From an uncultured Pelagibacteraceae bacterium (GTDB taxonomy: Bacteria > Pseudomonadota > Alphaproteobacteria > Pelagibacterales > Pelagibacteraceae): a stretch of 64,000 bases of DNA. Every line of letters begins with the position of its first letter. Within the stretch, counting starts at the first letter, position 1. This document shows positions 55,632-64,000 of this stretch, in pieces. Under the pieces are notes generated by a model, which worked only from the letters and a program-made list of their open reading frames with translations, searched no databases and was not told where the DNA came from. A program made the translations under genes and the position numbers. The stretch covers positions 1-64,000 of the forward strand of contig CACENP010000005.1 of assembly GCA_902560815.1 (NCBI GenBank), read 5' to 3'.

Positions 55632-56209
55632 AAATAACTTAAGTATTCCTTAATTTTGTTAATAGGAAGGCCCATAATTGTATTTTCATCTCCGTCTATT
55701 TTTGAAAATAAAGATCTACCCTCTCCTTCTATTTGATAGACATTGTAAGCATATAATGCTTCATCAGTGATTTTTGACAAATACTCTTTAAGTTCTTTAA
55801 CTGAAAGGTTTTTCATTGTTAAAGCTGCTTTGTCTGTATAATTCCAAATCATAGAACCATTTTTTGAAATACAGACAGAACTTATCAAATAATGAGTTTT
55901 TCCGTTGAGTTTTTTTAATATTTCCAAGGCTTTTTGCCTATCCTTTGGTTTTGAAACTAATTCCTTGTTTATATCTATTACGCTGTCAGCTCCAAGTACT
56001 ATTTCATTATTAAATTTTAGACTTATTTTATTAGCTTTTAATTCTGCTAAATTTTTTGAAATTATTTCTGGGCTTGCGTTTTCTTTTAACAAACTTTTTT
56101 TTACAGATTCTTCGTCAATGTTAGATGGAAAAACCTTACATTCAATTCGATTTTCATCTAAAATTTTTTTTCTTACTTTACTATTGGATGCAAGGATTAT
56201 TTTATACAT
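55628..56209 (-). CDS. Maf-like nucleoside triphosphate pyrophosphatase
   Basis: A 193-residue protein with IILASNSKVRKKILDEN, NEIVLGADSVIDINKELVSKP, LNGKTHYLISSV and DEALYAYNVYQIEGEGRSLFSKIDGDENTIMGLPI, all diagnostic of Maf. It hydrolyses non-canonical nucleotides or dTTP/UTP. Overlaps aroE (4 bp) and ppsR (8 bp). Confidence 0.93.
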   Translation of the reverse strand: MYKIILASNSKVRKKILDENRIECKVFPSNIDEESVKKSLLKENASPEIISKNLAELKANKISLKFNNEIVLGADSVIDINKELVSKPKDRQKALEILKKLNGKTHYLISSVCISKNGSMIWNYTDKAALTMKNLSVKELKEYLSKITDEALYAYNVYQIEGEGRSLFSKIDGDENTIMGLPINKIKEYLSYL

Positions 56210-57023
56210 TTTGATTTTTTATTTCATAGATCTTTATAATTGACGCGGCTGTCTCTTCAATTGATTTTCTAGTAACATCAATTACTGGCCACTGATATTT
56301 TTTAAAAGCTTCTTTTGCTTTTTTTGTTTCTAGTTCTATTTTTTCAATATTAGTATAGTCGGTCCCGTGGTCTTCTTTTAGCGCAGTCATTCTATTTTTT
56401 CTTACATCGATTAATCTTTTTGGCTCAACTGTTAGGCCTACTACACACTTAAGTTTTGGGTTTTCTCTAAGCAGATTGGGTATTGAGTTTTCATTAACCA
56501 AGGGAATATTTGAAGTTTTATATCCTCTGTTAGCAAGATATATTGAAGTTGGAGTTTTGCCAGTTCTACTAACTCCAAGTAAAATAATATCTGACTTTTC
56601 TAAATCTTGAATCATACTTCCATCATCATGATTCATAGTAAATTGAATAGCTTCAATTCTCTTTGAATTTTCTTCAAGGGTATGTTGTCCACTAGGAATA
56701 TGCGATGCTCTTTGGTTCAATAGTTTTGAAAAATTAAGTATTAAGTCTCCAAGAACACTAAAACATGGTATATTAAATTTATTTGCTTGTTCTTCCAAAT
56801 ATTTAGCAAGCTTATCATCAACTATCGTATAAAGTATTATTGGTTCCTTTTGTTCTTTGGCGAGTTCTATAATTTTTAAAATTTGATTTTCAGTTCTAGT
56901 AAAGGAAAACTGGTGGTTATTATATTCAAAATTTGAAAATTGAGCTTTTAAGGCTAAAAATATCCGATCGATTGTCTCGCCTGTTGAATCAGAAATTAAA
57001 TAAATATCGTGTTTAATACTCAT
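56202..57023 (-). CDS. ppsR: Pyruvate, phosphate dikinase / PEP synthetase regulatory protein
   Basis: A 273-residue DUF299 kinase-pyrophosphorylase. IYLISDSTGETIDRI, the P-loop ILLGVSRTGKTPTSIYLANRGYKTSNIPLV, and VVGLTVEPKRLIDVRKNR match the family. It toggles PPDK or PEP synthase by ADP-dependent phosphorylation. It borders the probable origin of replication. Confidence 0.93.
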   Translation of the reverse strand: MSIKHDIYLISDSTGETIDRIFLALKAQFSNFEYNNHQFSFTRTENQILKIIELAKEQKEPIILYTIVDDKLAKYLEEQANKFNIPCFSVLGDLILNFSKLLNQRASHIPSGQHTLEENSKRIEAIQFTMNHDDGSMIQDLEKSDIILLGVSRTGKTPTSIYLANRGYKTSNIPLVNENSIPNLLRENPKLKCVVGLTVEPKRLIDVRKNRMTALKEDHGTDYTNIEKIELETKKAKEAFKKYQWPVIDVTRKSIEETAASIIKIYEIKNQNV

Positions 57024-57306
57024 GTATAGTGTGTTTATAATTATTTAATAAAAAAATTAAAACTTAATAACTATTTTCATTTTACTTATTATTTGAATAT
57101 CTTTAGAATTATTAACATAAATAAACATCTTAATAATTAATATACATAAATATTTGTTTTGCTTAAATTTTGCAAGAAAGAGGCTATTTGTCTTAATTTT
57201 TTAGTAATTTTATCTGTTAGTATTTAGTGGGTAAAATGTTAAAAATTAATAATACCATATATTAACAAGATATAAAACAAATACTAAGACTTATATATAC
57301 TATTTT
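57024..57306. other. Probable chromosomal replication origin region (oriC) between ppsR and hemE
   Basis: The largest gene-free gap in the window, extremely AT-rich, between divergent ppsR and hemE. In Caulobacter and Rickettsia oriC lies next to hemE, beside the same DUF299-type gene. TTATAAACA (complement of 57032-57040) is one mismatch from TTATNCACA and TTACCCACT (complement of 57226-57234) is a weaker match. TTAGTATTT (57217-57225 region) recurs inverted as AAATACTAA near 57280. All genes to the right are plus-strand and the nearest on the left are minus-strand, as expected around an origin. No dense perfect DnaA-box cluster is seen. Confidence 0.5.
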
Positions 57307-58308
57307 ATGACTCCAATTCAAAGATGTGTAAAAGAAAAAAACACTAACATAACTCCTATATGGATAATGAGACAAGCTGGAAGATATCTTCCTGAGTTTA
57401 GAGAGATTAGAGTTAAAAATCCTGATTTTATCAAATTATGTTTAAATGAAAATTTATCTTCGGAAATAACATTACAACCAATTAAAAGATTTAATTTTGA
57501 TGCGGCAATAATTTTCTCTGATATTTTAATGTTACCATATGGTCTTGATCAAGAAGTTAAATTTGAGAAAGGATTGGGTCCTAAACTAGGTGAATTAGAT
57601 TTAGATAAATTAGAAAATATTAGTGAGGATAAATTTAATAAAAAACTAAGCTCTGTTTATCAGGCTATATCTAAAACATCTGTTAACCCTATTTTAAAGA
57701 ATAAAGACTTAATTGGATTCATAGGAGCCCCATGGACAATTCTTGTCTATATGGTTAATAGAATGTCACCTAAAAATGATCTTTCAAAGAAAATTTTTAA
57801 AGATAATTTGTTTATAAAAAAGTTATTAATTATTATTGAAAAATTTCTTAAAATCCATATTGAAAACCAAATAAAAGCAGGCGCAAGTCTAATACAAATT
57901 TTTGATAGTTGGGCTGGACTGCAAGAAGAAAATATTTCTGAATATATTTATGAACCAACGCTAAATCTTGTTAACCATACTAGAAAATTAGGTGTTCCAG
58001 TTATTTGTTTTCCAAGGGGCATAGATAATTATAAAAACTTTTGTGATGTAATTAAACCCGACATGGTAAATATTGACTACAATGTTGATCCTAGAAAAGC
58101 AGTTAAAGAAATAAAAATACCTATCCAGGGTGGGCTAGATCCAAAAGTACTATTAACTGATAAAAAAAACTTACACACAGAAGCTGTAAAGTATCTTCAA
58201 ATTTTTAAAGATCACCCTTACGTTTTTAATCTTGGACATGGTATATTACCAGAAACGAAAATTGAAATGGTAGAAGAATTAGTAAAAATAGTTAGAGAAT
58301 TTAAATAA
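57307..58308 (+). CDS. hemE: Uroporphyrinogen decarboxylase
   Basis: A 333-residue TIM-barrel enzyme. WIMRQAGRYLPEFREIR, AAIIFSDILMLPYGL, GFIGAPWTILVYMV, IQIFDSWAG and QGGLDPKVLL, with VFNLGHGILPET near the end, are the family motifs. Decarboxylates uroporphyrinogen III to coproporphyrinogen III. Its stop overlaps the hemH start (TAATG). Confidence 0.97.
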   Translation: MTPIQRCVKEKNTNITPIWIMRQAGRYLPEFREIRVKNPDFIKLCLNENLSSEITLQPIKRFNFDAAIIFSDILMLPYGLDQEVKFEKGLGPKLGELDLDKLENISEDKFNKKLSSVYQAISKTSVNPILKNKDLIGFIGAPWTILVYMVNRMSPKNDLSKKIFKDNLFIKKLLIIIEKFLKIHIENQIKAGASLIQIFDSWAGLQEENISEYIYEPTLNLVNHTRKLGVPVICFPRGIDNYKNFCDVIKPDMVNIDYNVDPRKAVKEIKIPIQGGLDPKVLLTDKKNLHTEAVKYLQIFKDHPYVFNLGHGILPETKIEMVEELVKIVREFK

Positions 58309-59297
58309 TGGAAAATCATCCTAAAATCAAATATGGGAAAACTGGAGCTTTAATAATTAATCTAGGAACCCCAGATTCCACAAATTGGTTAGATGTTAGA
58401 AGATATCTCAAAGAGTTTCTATCAGACAGAAGAGTAATTGAGGTAAACCCAATGATCTGGCAAGTCATACTTAATCTTTTTATCCTCAATTTTAGGCCAT
58501 CTAAAAGTGCCAAGGCTTATAAAGAAATATGGATGAAAAAAGAGAATATATCTCCGCTATTGTATTATACTAAAAAGCAAGCCGAAAAATTATCAAAGTC
58601 TTTCTCAAATGAAAATTTAATTATAGATTTTGCTATGAGATATGGAAATCCAAGTATTAAAAGTAAAATAAAAAAATTAAATGAAGAAGGCTGTGAAAAT
58701 CTTTTAATTCTACCCCTTTATCCTCAATATGCGGCAGCCACCACAGCAACTGTTTGTGACGAAGTATATAGAACTTTAATGAATATGAGGTGGCAACCAT
58801 CTTTGAAAATTATTCCACACTATGAGTCAGATCCATTATACATTGATGCCCTGGTAAACTCAATAAATGTTAAAATAAATAATATAAATTGGAAACCAGA
58901 TTTGATTTTAGCTTCATATCACGGGATACCAAAAAAGTACTTTGATAAAGGGGACCCATATCATTGTTATTGTCATAAAACCACAAGATTAATTTCAGAA
59001 AAATTTAAAGCTATTGAAATTAAAACAAGCTTCCAATCTAGATTTGGACCTCAAGAGTGGCTTAAGCCATATACAGATAAAACTTTAGAAAACTTACCAA
59101 AGGAAGGAAAAAAAAATGTGCTCACGATATGTCCAGGCTTTTCCTCTGATTGTGTTGAAACATTAGAAGAAATATTAATACAAGGTAAAAAAAGCTTTAT
59201 GGACTCTGGAGGTGAGAATTTTGACATGATACCATGTCTAAATGATAATGATGATCATATAAATTTACTAAAGAATTTAATTCAAAAGAATATTTAA
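58308..59297 (+). CDS. hemH: Ferrochelatase
   Basis: A 329-residue enzyme inserting iron into protoporphyrin IX. GALIINLGTPDSTNWLDVRRYLKEFLSD, YPQYAAATTATVCDEV, the catalytic-His motif ASYHGIPKKYFDKGDPYHCYC, TSFQSRFGPQEWLKPYT and CPGFSSDCVETLEEI are all present. Three bp before hemJ. Confidence 0.97.
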   Translation: MENHPKIKYGKTGALIINLGTPDSTNWLDVRRYLKEFLSDRRVIEVNPMIWQVILNLFILNFRPSKSAKAYKEIWMKKENISPLLYYTKKQAEKLSKSFSNENLIIDFAMRYGNPSIKSKIKKLNEEGCENLLILPLYPQYAAATTATVCDEVYRTLMNMRWQPSLKIIPHYESDPLYIDALVNSINVKINNINWKPDLILASYHGIPKKYFDKGDPYHCYCHKTTRLISEKFKAIEIKTSFQSRFGPQEWLKPYTDKTLENLPKEGKKNVLTICPGFSSDCVETLEEILIQGKKSFMDSGGENFDMIPCLNDNDDHINLLKNLIQKNI

Positions 59298-59300
59298 TTA

Positions 59301-59735
59301 ATGAATTATTATTTACTTTTTAAATCTTTACATCTAATTGCAGCTATTTCATGGATGGCAGGATTATTATATCTGCCAAGAATTTTTGTTTATCATGTTG
59401 AAAACTCAGAAAAAAAAGAAACTACCGAAATTTTTGAGGTCATGGAGAAACGTCTTTATTTTTACATTATGAGGCCTGCAATGATTTTAAGTTGGTTTTT
59501 TGGTATAATTTTAATTTATATAAATGGTTTAGATGCACTTTCACAATTATGGATGCATATAAAATTGAGTTTAGTGGTGCTTCTTACCATCTATCATGAA
59601 TACTTAGGGACATGTCTTAAATCTCTAAGATTAAACACTAATACAAAAACATCAAAATTCTTCAGAATTATTAATGAAGTTCCTACTATTATATTAATAT
59701 TTATTATTTTTATTGTTATTTTTAAGCCAATCTAG
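59301..59735 (+). CDS. hemJ: Protoporphyrinogen IX oxidase HemJ
   Basis: A 144-residue four-helix membrane protein, with KSLHLIAAISWMAGLLYLPRIFVYH, RPAMILSWFFGIILIY and HIKLSLVVLLTIYHEYLG, matching HemJ (UPF0093), including the two histidines. It fills the missing oxidation step in organisms without HemG/HemY; hemE, hemH and hemJ form a heme operon. Confidence 0.93.
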   Translation: MNYYLLFKSLHLIAAISWMAGLLYLPRIFVYHVENSEKKETTEIFEVMEKRLYFYIMRPAMILSWFFGIILIYINGLDALSQLWMHIKLSLVVLLTIYHEYLGTCLKSLRLNTNTKTSKFFRIINEVPTIILIFIIFIVIFKPI

Positions 59736-59800
59736 GGTTGTAATTTATAAAATAATATATATATTATAGCTATCTAAAATCTTTAAGCCCCCCTATAATT

Positions 59801-61072
59801 ATGAATATACAAGACCTAAAAAAGAAAAGCTCAGAGCAGTTGATTGATGAAGCTGAAAAGCTAGGAATCGAAAACGCGAGCACTCTACGAAGACAAGAAA
59901 TATATTTTGCAATACTAAAAAAACTTGCTGAAAAAGGTGAAGAAATAACTGGCGGTGGAGTTCTTCAATTACTGCAAGATGGATTTGGTTTTCTTCGTGC
60001 AATGGAATCAAATTATCTTCCTGGAGCTGATGATATTTATATCAGTCCTAATCAAATAAGAAAATTTGGATTAAGGACAGGCGATACAGTTGAGGGCCCT
60101 ATAAGAGCACCTAAGGCTGGTGAAAGATATTTTGCTTTATTGCAAGTAAACAAAATTAATTTTGAGGAACCTGAAAAATCAAAACACAAAATAGCTTTTG
60201 ACAACCTAACACCTTTATATCCAAACAAACAAATAACGCTAGAAGTTGAAAAAAACAAAATTGAAAAAAAACCTGATTTAACAGCAAGGTTAATTGACTT
60301 AGTAAGTCCAATAGGAAAAGGGCAGAGATCACTAATTATTTCTCCACCAAAAGCTGGCAAAACAATGATATTACAAAGCATTGCTAACTCTATTACGGCA
60401 AACCACCCAGAATGTTACTTAATGGTTTTGTTAATTGATGAAAGACCAGAGGAAGTTACTGACATGCAAAGGACAGTTAACGGAGAGGTTATTAGTTCAA
60501 CTTTTGATGAACCAGCTCAAAGACATGTGGCAGTAGCAGAAATGGTTATTGAAAAAGCAAAAAGACTCACGGAACATAAAAAAGATGTAGTAATATTATT
60601 AGATTCTATAACTAGATTAGGAAGAGCTTATAACGCAGTAGTTCCAAGCTCAGGAAAAGTTCTAACAGGTGGTGTTGACGCAAATGCACTACAAAGACCA
60701 AAAAGATTTTTTGGCGCAGCAAGAAATATAGAAGAAGGTGGTTCACTTACTATTATAGCAACAGCCCTAATAGACACCGGTAGTAGAATGGATGAAGTAA
60801 TTTTTGAAGAATTTAAAGGAACTGGTAATAGTGAAACTATTTTAGATAGAAAAATATCAGAAAAAAGAATTTTTCCTGCTATTGATATTACTAAATCTGG
60901 AACTAGAAGAGAGGAATTACTTTTTGATAATAATGATTTACAAAAAATGAATATTCTAAGAAGAATTATCGCGCCAATGGGACCTATGGATGCTATTGAA
61001 TTTCTTAATTCTAAATTAAAAAATACTAAGAATAATGCTGAGTTTTTTAATTCGATGAATAAACCTGCATAA
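59801..61072 (+). CDS. rho: Transcription termination factor Rho
   Basis: A 423-residue hexameric RNA helicase. N-terminal [20 protein letters not shown], the RNA-binding cold-shock fold [31 protein letters not shown], Walker [17 protein letters not shown], Walker [18 protein letters not shown] and [20 protein letters not shown] are intact. The 65-bp leader includes a palindromic ATAATATATATATTAT stretch. Confidence 0.97.
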   Translation: MNIQDLKKKSSEQLIDEAEKLGIENASTLRRQEIYFAILKKLAEKGEEITGGGVLQLLQDGFGFLRAMESNYLPGADDIYISPNQIRKFGLRTGDTVEGPIRAPKAGERYFALLQVNKINFEEPEKSKHKIAFDNLTPLYPNKQITLEVEKNKIEKKPDLTARLIDLVSPIGKGQRSLIISPPKAGKTMILQSIANSITANHPECYLMVLLIDERPEEVTDMQRTVNGEVISSTFDEPAQRHVAVAEMVIEKAKRLTEHKKDVVILLDSITRLGRAYNAVVPSSGKVLTGGVDANALQRPKRFFGAARNIEEGGSLTIIATALIDTGSRMDEVIFEEFKGTGNSETILDRKISEKRIFPAIDITKSGTRREELLFDNNDLQKMNILRRIIAPMGPMDAIEFLNSKLKNTKNNAEFFNSMNKPA

Positions 61073-61106
61073 TCGTATATATTGACGTCATATTTAATCA
61101 TTTTAA

Positions 61107-62651
61107 ATGAACTTAATTGCAGAAACTCAAAAATTACAAAATTATTTAAAAGCTAAAGATTTTAAAACTGTAGTCTATGGTTGTGAGAAATTAATCAATA
61201 AATTTCCAAATAATCCATTTTTGTTTAATCTTATGGGTCTTGCATTACATGGAAATGGAAACTATTTGATTGCTATTGATAAGTTTAAAAGGGCAATAGA
61301 TCTTGATCCAAATTTTTTACCAGCAAAAAATAATTTAGCTAATAGTTATAAAGCTATTGGAAATTTTGAAAAAGCTGAAGCCTATTACAAAAATGTTTTA
61401 AAAATTAAACCAGATTATATTCAAGCTCTTAATAATTATGCAAATCTTAAAACATTAATTTTTGATTATTACTCAGCAATTAAACTTTATGATGAGGCAT
61501 TAAAAATTGATGAAAATAACCAAACCATTTTATTTACACTCGCAAATGCATATCATGCGACGGGTGATACAAAAAAAACTGTAGAGATAGTTGAAAAAAT
61601 ATTGAAGATAAATCCCAAACATGTTTCAGCCCATAAGTTATTAAGTTCTATAATTGATTATTCTAAAGATCGGGCAAACTTAAATCAAATGGAAGATATA
61701 ATTTTAGAAAAGGATTTATCAAACGATCGAATTGTAGATTTGTCATTTGCTCTTGGAAAGGCTTATGAAGATTTAAAAAAGTATGAAAAATCGTTTTTAT
61801 ATTTAGAAAAGGCAAATAAAATAAAAAGTAGTGATGCTAATTTCAATATAAACAAAGAAAAAGCTTTTTTTGAATCTATAAAAAATACATTCCAAAATTT
61901 TAATTTTAAAGATGAAAAAAAAACATTTAATAAAATAAAACCAATATTTATTTGTGGTATGCCAAGATCAGGAACAACTTTAGTTGAGCAAATTATCGCT
62001 TCTCATAATGATGTTTATGGTGCTGGAGAACTAGTTTATATTCAGAGGTTAGTTAAAGAATTCTTTATTACGAAAAAGCAATTATCAATAGAAAAAATAA
62101 ATGAAGAAATAAAAGTCGAAGAAAATTTTATAAATAAAGAATATTTTAAGATGATTAATCTGCATAAATTTAAAGAAAATAATTTTACAGATAAGGCACC
62201 CCAAAACTTTAGATGGTTAGGAATATTTAAGATATTCTTTCCCAACTCTAAAATTATTTATTGTAGAAGAAATTCGAAGGACAATTGTTTATCTATTTAT
62301 AAAAATTTTTTTGCAGCAGATGATATGCAGTGGGCGTTTGATCAATCTGATATAGCAAATTATTATAACCTACATTTAAGTTTAATGGAGTATTGGAAGT
62401 CAAAATTAGGAAATTTTATTTATGAAATTAAATATGAAAATTTAGTGTCCAAAAAAGAAGATGAAGTTAAAAAATTAATTGAATTTTGTGAGTTGGAATG
62501 GGACCCGGCTTGTCTTAGTCATCACAAAAACAATAAAACACCAATTAAGACTGTTAGTATTTCACAGGCTCGTAAGCCAGTATATCAATCTTCAGTAAAT
62601 TCAAATTCAAACTATGAAAAATATTTATCAGAAATGTTTAATTTATTATAA
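61107..62651 (+). CDS. TPR-repeat protein fused to a sulfotransferase domain
   Basis: A 514-residue protein. Residues about 1-250 contain tetratricopeptide repeats ([50 protein letters not shown]). From about residue 275 a PAPS-dependent sulfotransferase fold begins with the phosphosulfate loop [20 protein letters not shown] and later [20 protein letters not shown] and [19 protein letters not shown]. No signal peptide. Acceptor unknown (protein, glycan or lipid). It sits between rho and mnmE, which are usually adjacent or nearly so in related genomes. Confidence 0.88.
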   Translation: MNLIAETQKLQNYLKAKDFKTVVYGCEKLINKFPNNPFLFNLMGLALHGNGNYLIAIDKFKRAIDLDPNFLPAKNNLANSYKAIGNFEKAEAYYKNVLKIKPDYIQALNNYANLKTLIFDYYSAIKLYDEALKIDENNQTILFTLANAYHATGDTKKTVEIVEKILKINPKHVSAHKLLSSIIDYSKDRANLNQMEDIILEKDLSNDRIVDLSFALGKAYEDLKKYEKSFLYLEKANKIKSSDANFNINKEKAFFESIKNTFQNFNFKDEKKTFNKIKPIFICGMPRSGTTLVEQIIASHNDVYGAGELVYIQRLVKEFFITKKQLSIEKINEEIKVEENFINKEYFKMINLHKFKENNFTDKAPQNFRWLGIFKIFFPNSKIIYCRRNSKDNCLSIYKNFFAADDMQWAFDQSDIANYYNLHLSLMEYWKSKLGNFIYEIKYENLVSKKEDEVKKLIEFCELEWDPACLSHHKNNKTPIKTVSISQARKPVYQSSVNSNSNYEKYLSEMFNLL

Positions 62652-62724
62652 ATTGAATAGCTGTATTAATATTTTTTAGATATTAAAATTTACATTATCT
62701 TATAAATCTAGTTATATTGTTAAA

Positions 62725-64000
62725 ATGACAATTTATGCTCTTTCAACCGGACCAGGTATTTCTGGCTTAGCTGTAATAAGAATTTCAGGGCCAGAATGTA
62801 AATTAATATTAAAAAAAATGACGAAAAGCTCAAATTTAGAGCCAAGGGTGGCAACTCTTAAAAAAATCAATAAAATCAACAAAAATGAGCTTATAGATGA
62901 GGGTCTAATTATATGGTTCCCAGGACCTGAGAGCTACACAGGAGAAGATATGCTTGAATTTCATGTACATGGAAGCAGAGCTGTAATTGAAAGCATACAT
63001 TCTTCTATTTCAGAAGTAGAAAATTGTAGATTAGCGGAACCAGGCGAATTTACAAAAATTGCATTTCTAAATGGAAAAGTAAGTCTACTCAAAGCTGAAA
63101 GTATTGCTGACTTAATTTCTTCAGAAACAGAAATTCAAAGACAACAAGCAATTAAAATTATGTCTGGAAAAAGTTCTCAGAAGTTTAATGATTGGAGAGA
63201 TATGTTATTAAAAATTTTATCCAATGTTGAAGCTAAAATAGATTTTCCAGAAGAAAATCTTCCTGATAGTATTTTAAAAAATATAAAAAGTTCTTCAAAA
63301 AAAATAAAAGAAGAAATTCAGAAATTATTAAATGATCAAAAAGTTGGTGAAAGAATTAGAGAAGGCTTTAAGATTGCCATAGTTGGCCCAACTAATGCTG
63401 GTAAATCTTCTTTATTAAATTATCTTTCAAAAAGAGATGTTGCAATAGTTTCAGAAATTGCTGGAACTACAAGAGATGTAATTGAAACTCATTTAAATAT
63501 AGATGGCCTACCAGTAATAATTTCAGACACTGCTGGCATAAGAGAGTCCGAAGATGAAATAGAAAAAAAAGGTATTAAACTTGCATTAAAAAATGCTGAG
63601 AATGCTGATTTAAACATAGTAATCATTGAGCCAAAAAGTGTTGATTTTACAGGGTTTTTAAACGATTTGGTTAATGAAAAAGCTATTTTTGTATTAAATA
63701 AATCTGATTTAGGAATTCAGAATATTTCTCCAAGTTTAAAAAAATTAAATCCTATACCTATTTCTTTAAAAGATGAAAAAAATATTGATGAATTAATTTC
63801 TGCAATAAAAATAAAACTAAAAGGTAAATTTATCACTTCCGAAGATATTTTGATTACACGAGAAAGACACAGACAGCATTTAGAACAATGTGTTGAGCAT
63901 TTAGAAAAATTTGAAAATAAAAATAATTTAGAAGATTTTGATAAAGCAGCTGAAGATTTAAGGTTAGCAACTAGACATTTAGGAATAATTGTTGGTAAAG
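62725..64000 (+). CDS. mnmE: tRNA modification GTPase MnmE (truncated by window edge)
   Basis: Starts at the ATG of TIYALSTGPGISGLAVIRISGPE and is open to the right edge, so it was absent from the ORF track. The N-terminal formyl-THF-binding domain is followed by the G domain with IVGPTNAGKSSLLNYLS (G1), GTTRDVIETHL (G2), SDTAGI (G3) and LNKSD (G4). It adds 5-carboxymethylaminomethyl to wobble uridine with MnmG. The C-terminal CxGK tail lies outside the window. Confidence 0.95.
   Translation, partial: MTIYALSTGPGISGLAVIRISGPECKLILKKMTKSSNLEPRVATLKKINKINKNELIDEGLIIWFPGPESYTGEDMLEFHVHGSRAVIESIHSSISEVENCRLAEPGEFTKIAFLNGKVSLLKAESIADLISSETEIQRQQAIKIMSGKSSQKFNDWRDMLLKILSNVEAKIDFPEENLPDSILKNIKSSSKKIKEEIQKLLNDQKVGERIREGFKIAIVGPTNAGKSSLLNYLSKRDVAIVSEIAGTTRDVIETHLNIDGLPVIISDTAGIRESEDEIEKKGIKLALKNAENADLNIVIIEPKSVDFTGFLNDLVNEKAIFVLNKSDLGIQNISPSLKKLNPIPISLKDEKNIDELISAIKIKLKGKFITSEDILITRERHRQHLEQCVEHLEKFENKNNLEDFDKAAEDLRLATRHLGIIVGK

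Noticed and set aside
59736-59800. ATAATATATATATTAT as a specific operator before rho
   Set aside because: Alternating A/T palindromes of this kind are expected by chance in a genome this AT-rich.
60628-61101. 157-aa minus ORF opposite rho
   Set aside because: Antisense shadow of the conserved Rho ATPase domain.
1-64000. CRISPR arrays, IS elements, prophage or integrase genes
   Set aside because: No regularly spaced direct repeats longer than about 20 bp, no transposase or integrase ORFs, and no abrupt composition change.

Overview
This AT-rich window (roughly 30% GC by eye) looks like a chromosomal segment of a SAR11 / Candidatus Pelagibacter-type alphaproteobacterium. The reasons are extreme A/T and Lys/Asn/Ile-rich proteins, very short or overlapping gene junctions (many ATGA or TAATG overlaps), alphaproteobacterial gene orders (ppsR-maf-aroE-coaE-dnaQ facing secB; hemE-hemH-hemJ-rho-mnmE; ubiH/ftsK/lolA; hisB-H-A-F-E), and SAR11-like TRAP and DUF4212/sodium-symporter uptake systems. 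I see no IS element, phage gene, CRISPR array or rRNA. There is one tRNA (Gly-GCC). No gene-free stretch exceeds 300 bases; the largest are the ppsR/hemE gap (about 283 bp) and the hspQ/ccmC gap (about 201 bp), and both look functional.

Layout: 1-12.2 kb (minus) is a carboxylate-use block: a periplasmic TRAP receptor, oversized TRAP permeases, a GlcD/D-lactate-dehydrogenase-type flavoprotein, an aminotransferase, two tandem FMN 2-hydroxyacid dehydrogenases, an MFS carrier and an alpha/beta hydrolase, with a PagL-like lipid A deacylase behind them. 12.2-16.4 kb (minus) is a cytochrome c maturation operon ccmC-D-E-F-G-H, preceded by a likely structured RNA. 16.6-21.7 kb holds hspQ, yciB, DUF2794, a BAX-inhibitor-like protein, an aldo/keto reductase, an IalB-like protein and argG. 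21.8-26.1 kb is a small photobiology/DNA-repair island: PsiE-like protein, SDR without the usual Tyr, 40-aa membrane peptide, FAD-domain-only photolyase relative, DUF2256 zinc-ribbon, DCC thioredoxin-like protein and a PhrB-type photolyase. 26.1-31.6 kb has folD, yggT, mscS, hemD, hemC, tsaD and an EVE protein. 31.6-36.5 kb couples acetyl-CoA synthetase with a two-subunit sodium:carboxylate symporter. 36.5-46.3 kb contains rpe, heparinase, purH, carbinolamine dehydratase, tRNA-Gly, ubiH-like, ftsK and lolA. 46.3-49.7 kb is the HIT/his operon. 49.8-57.0 kb has hslVU, smr, tim44-like, fxsA, secB and dnaQ-coaE-aroE-maf-ppsR. 57.3-64 kb is hemE-hemH-hemJ-rho, a TPR-sulfotransferase and mnmE (cut by the window edge).

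Together the genes describe an aerobic heterotroph that imports small organic acids (2-hydroxy/2-oxo acids, acetate-like substrates), oxidises them through flavoprotein dehydrogenases into a cytochrome-based respiratory chain, makes its own heme, and invests in light-damage repair.

The most notable observations are: the ppsR/hemE gap as the probable replication origin; coaE interrupted by a one-base frameshift in a poly-A run; an unannotated 36-residue membrane peptide fitted between hisH and hisA; a candidate structured RNA with two mutually exclusive folds ahead of ccmC; the photolyase island with two atypical photolyase homologues; a roughly 320-residue coiled-coil tail on the TRAP permease; and an EF-hand-like loop in the sodium symporter.
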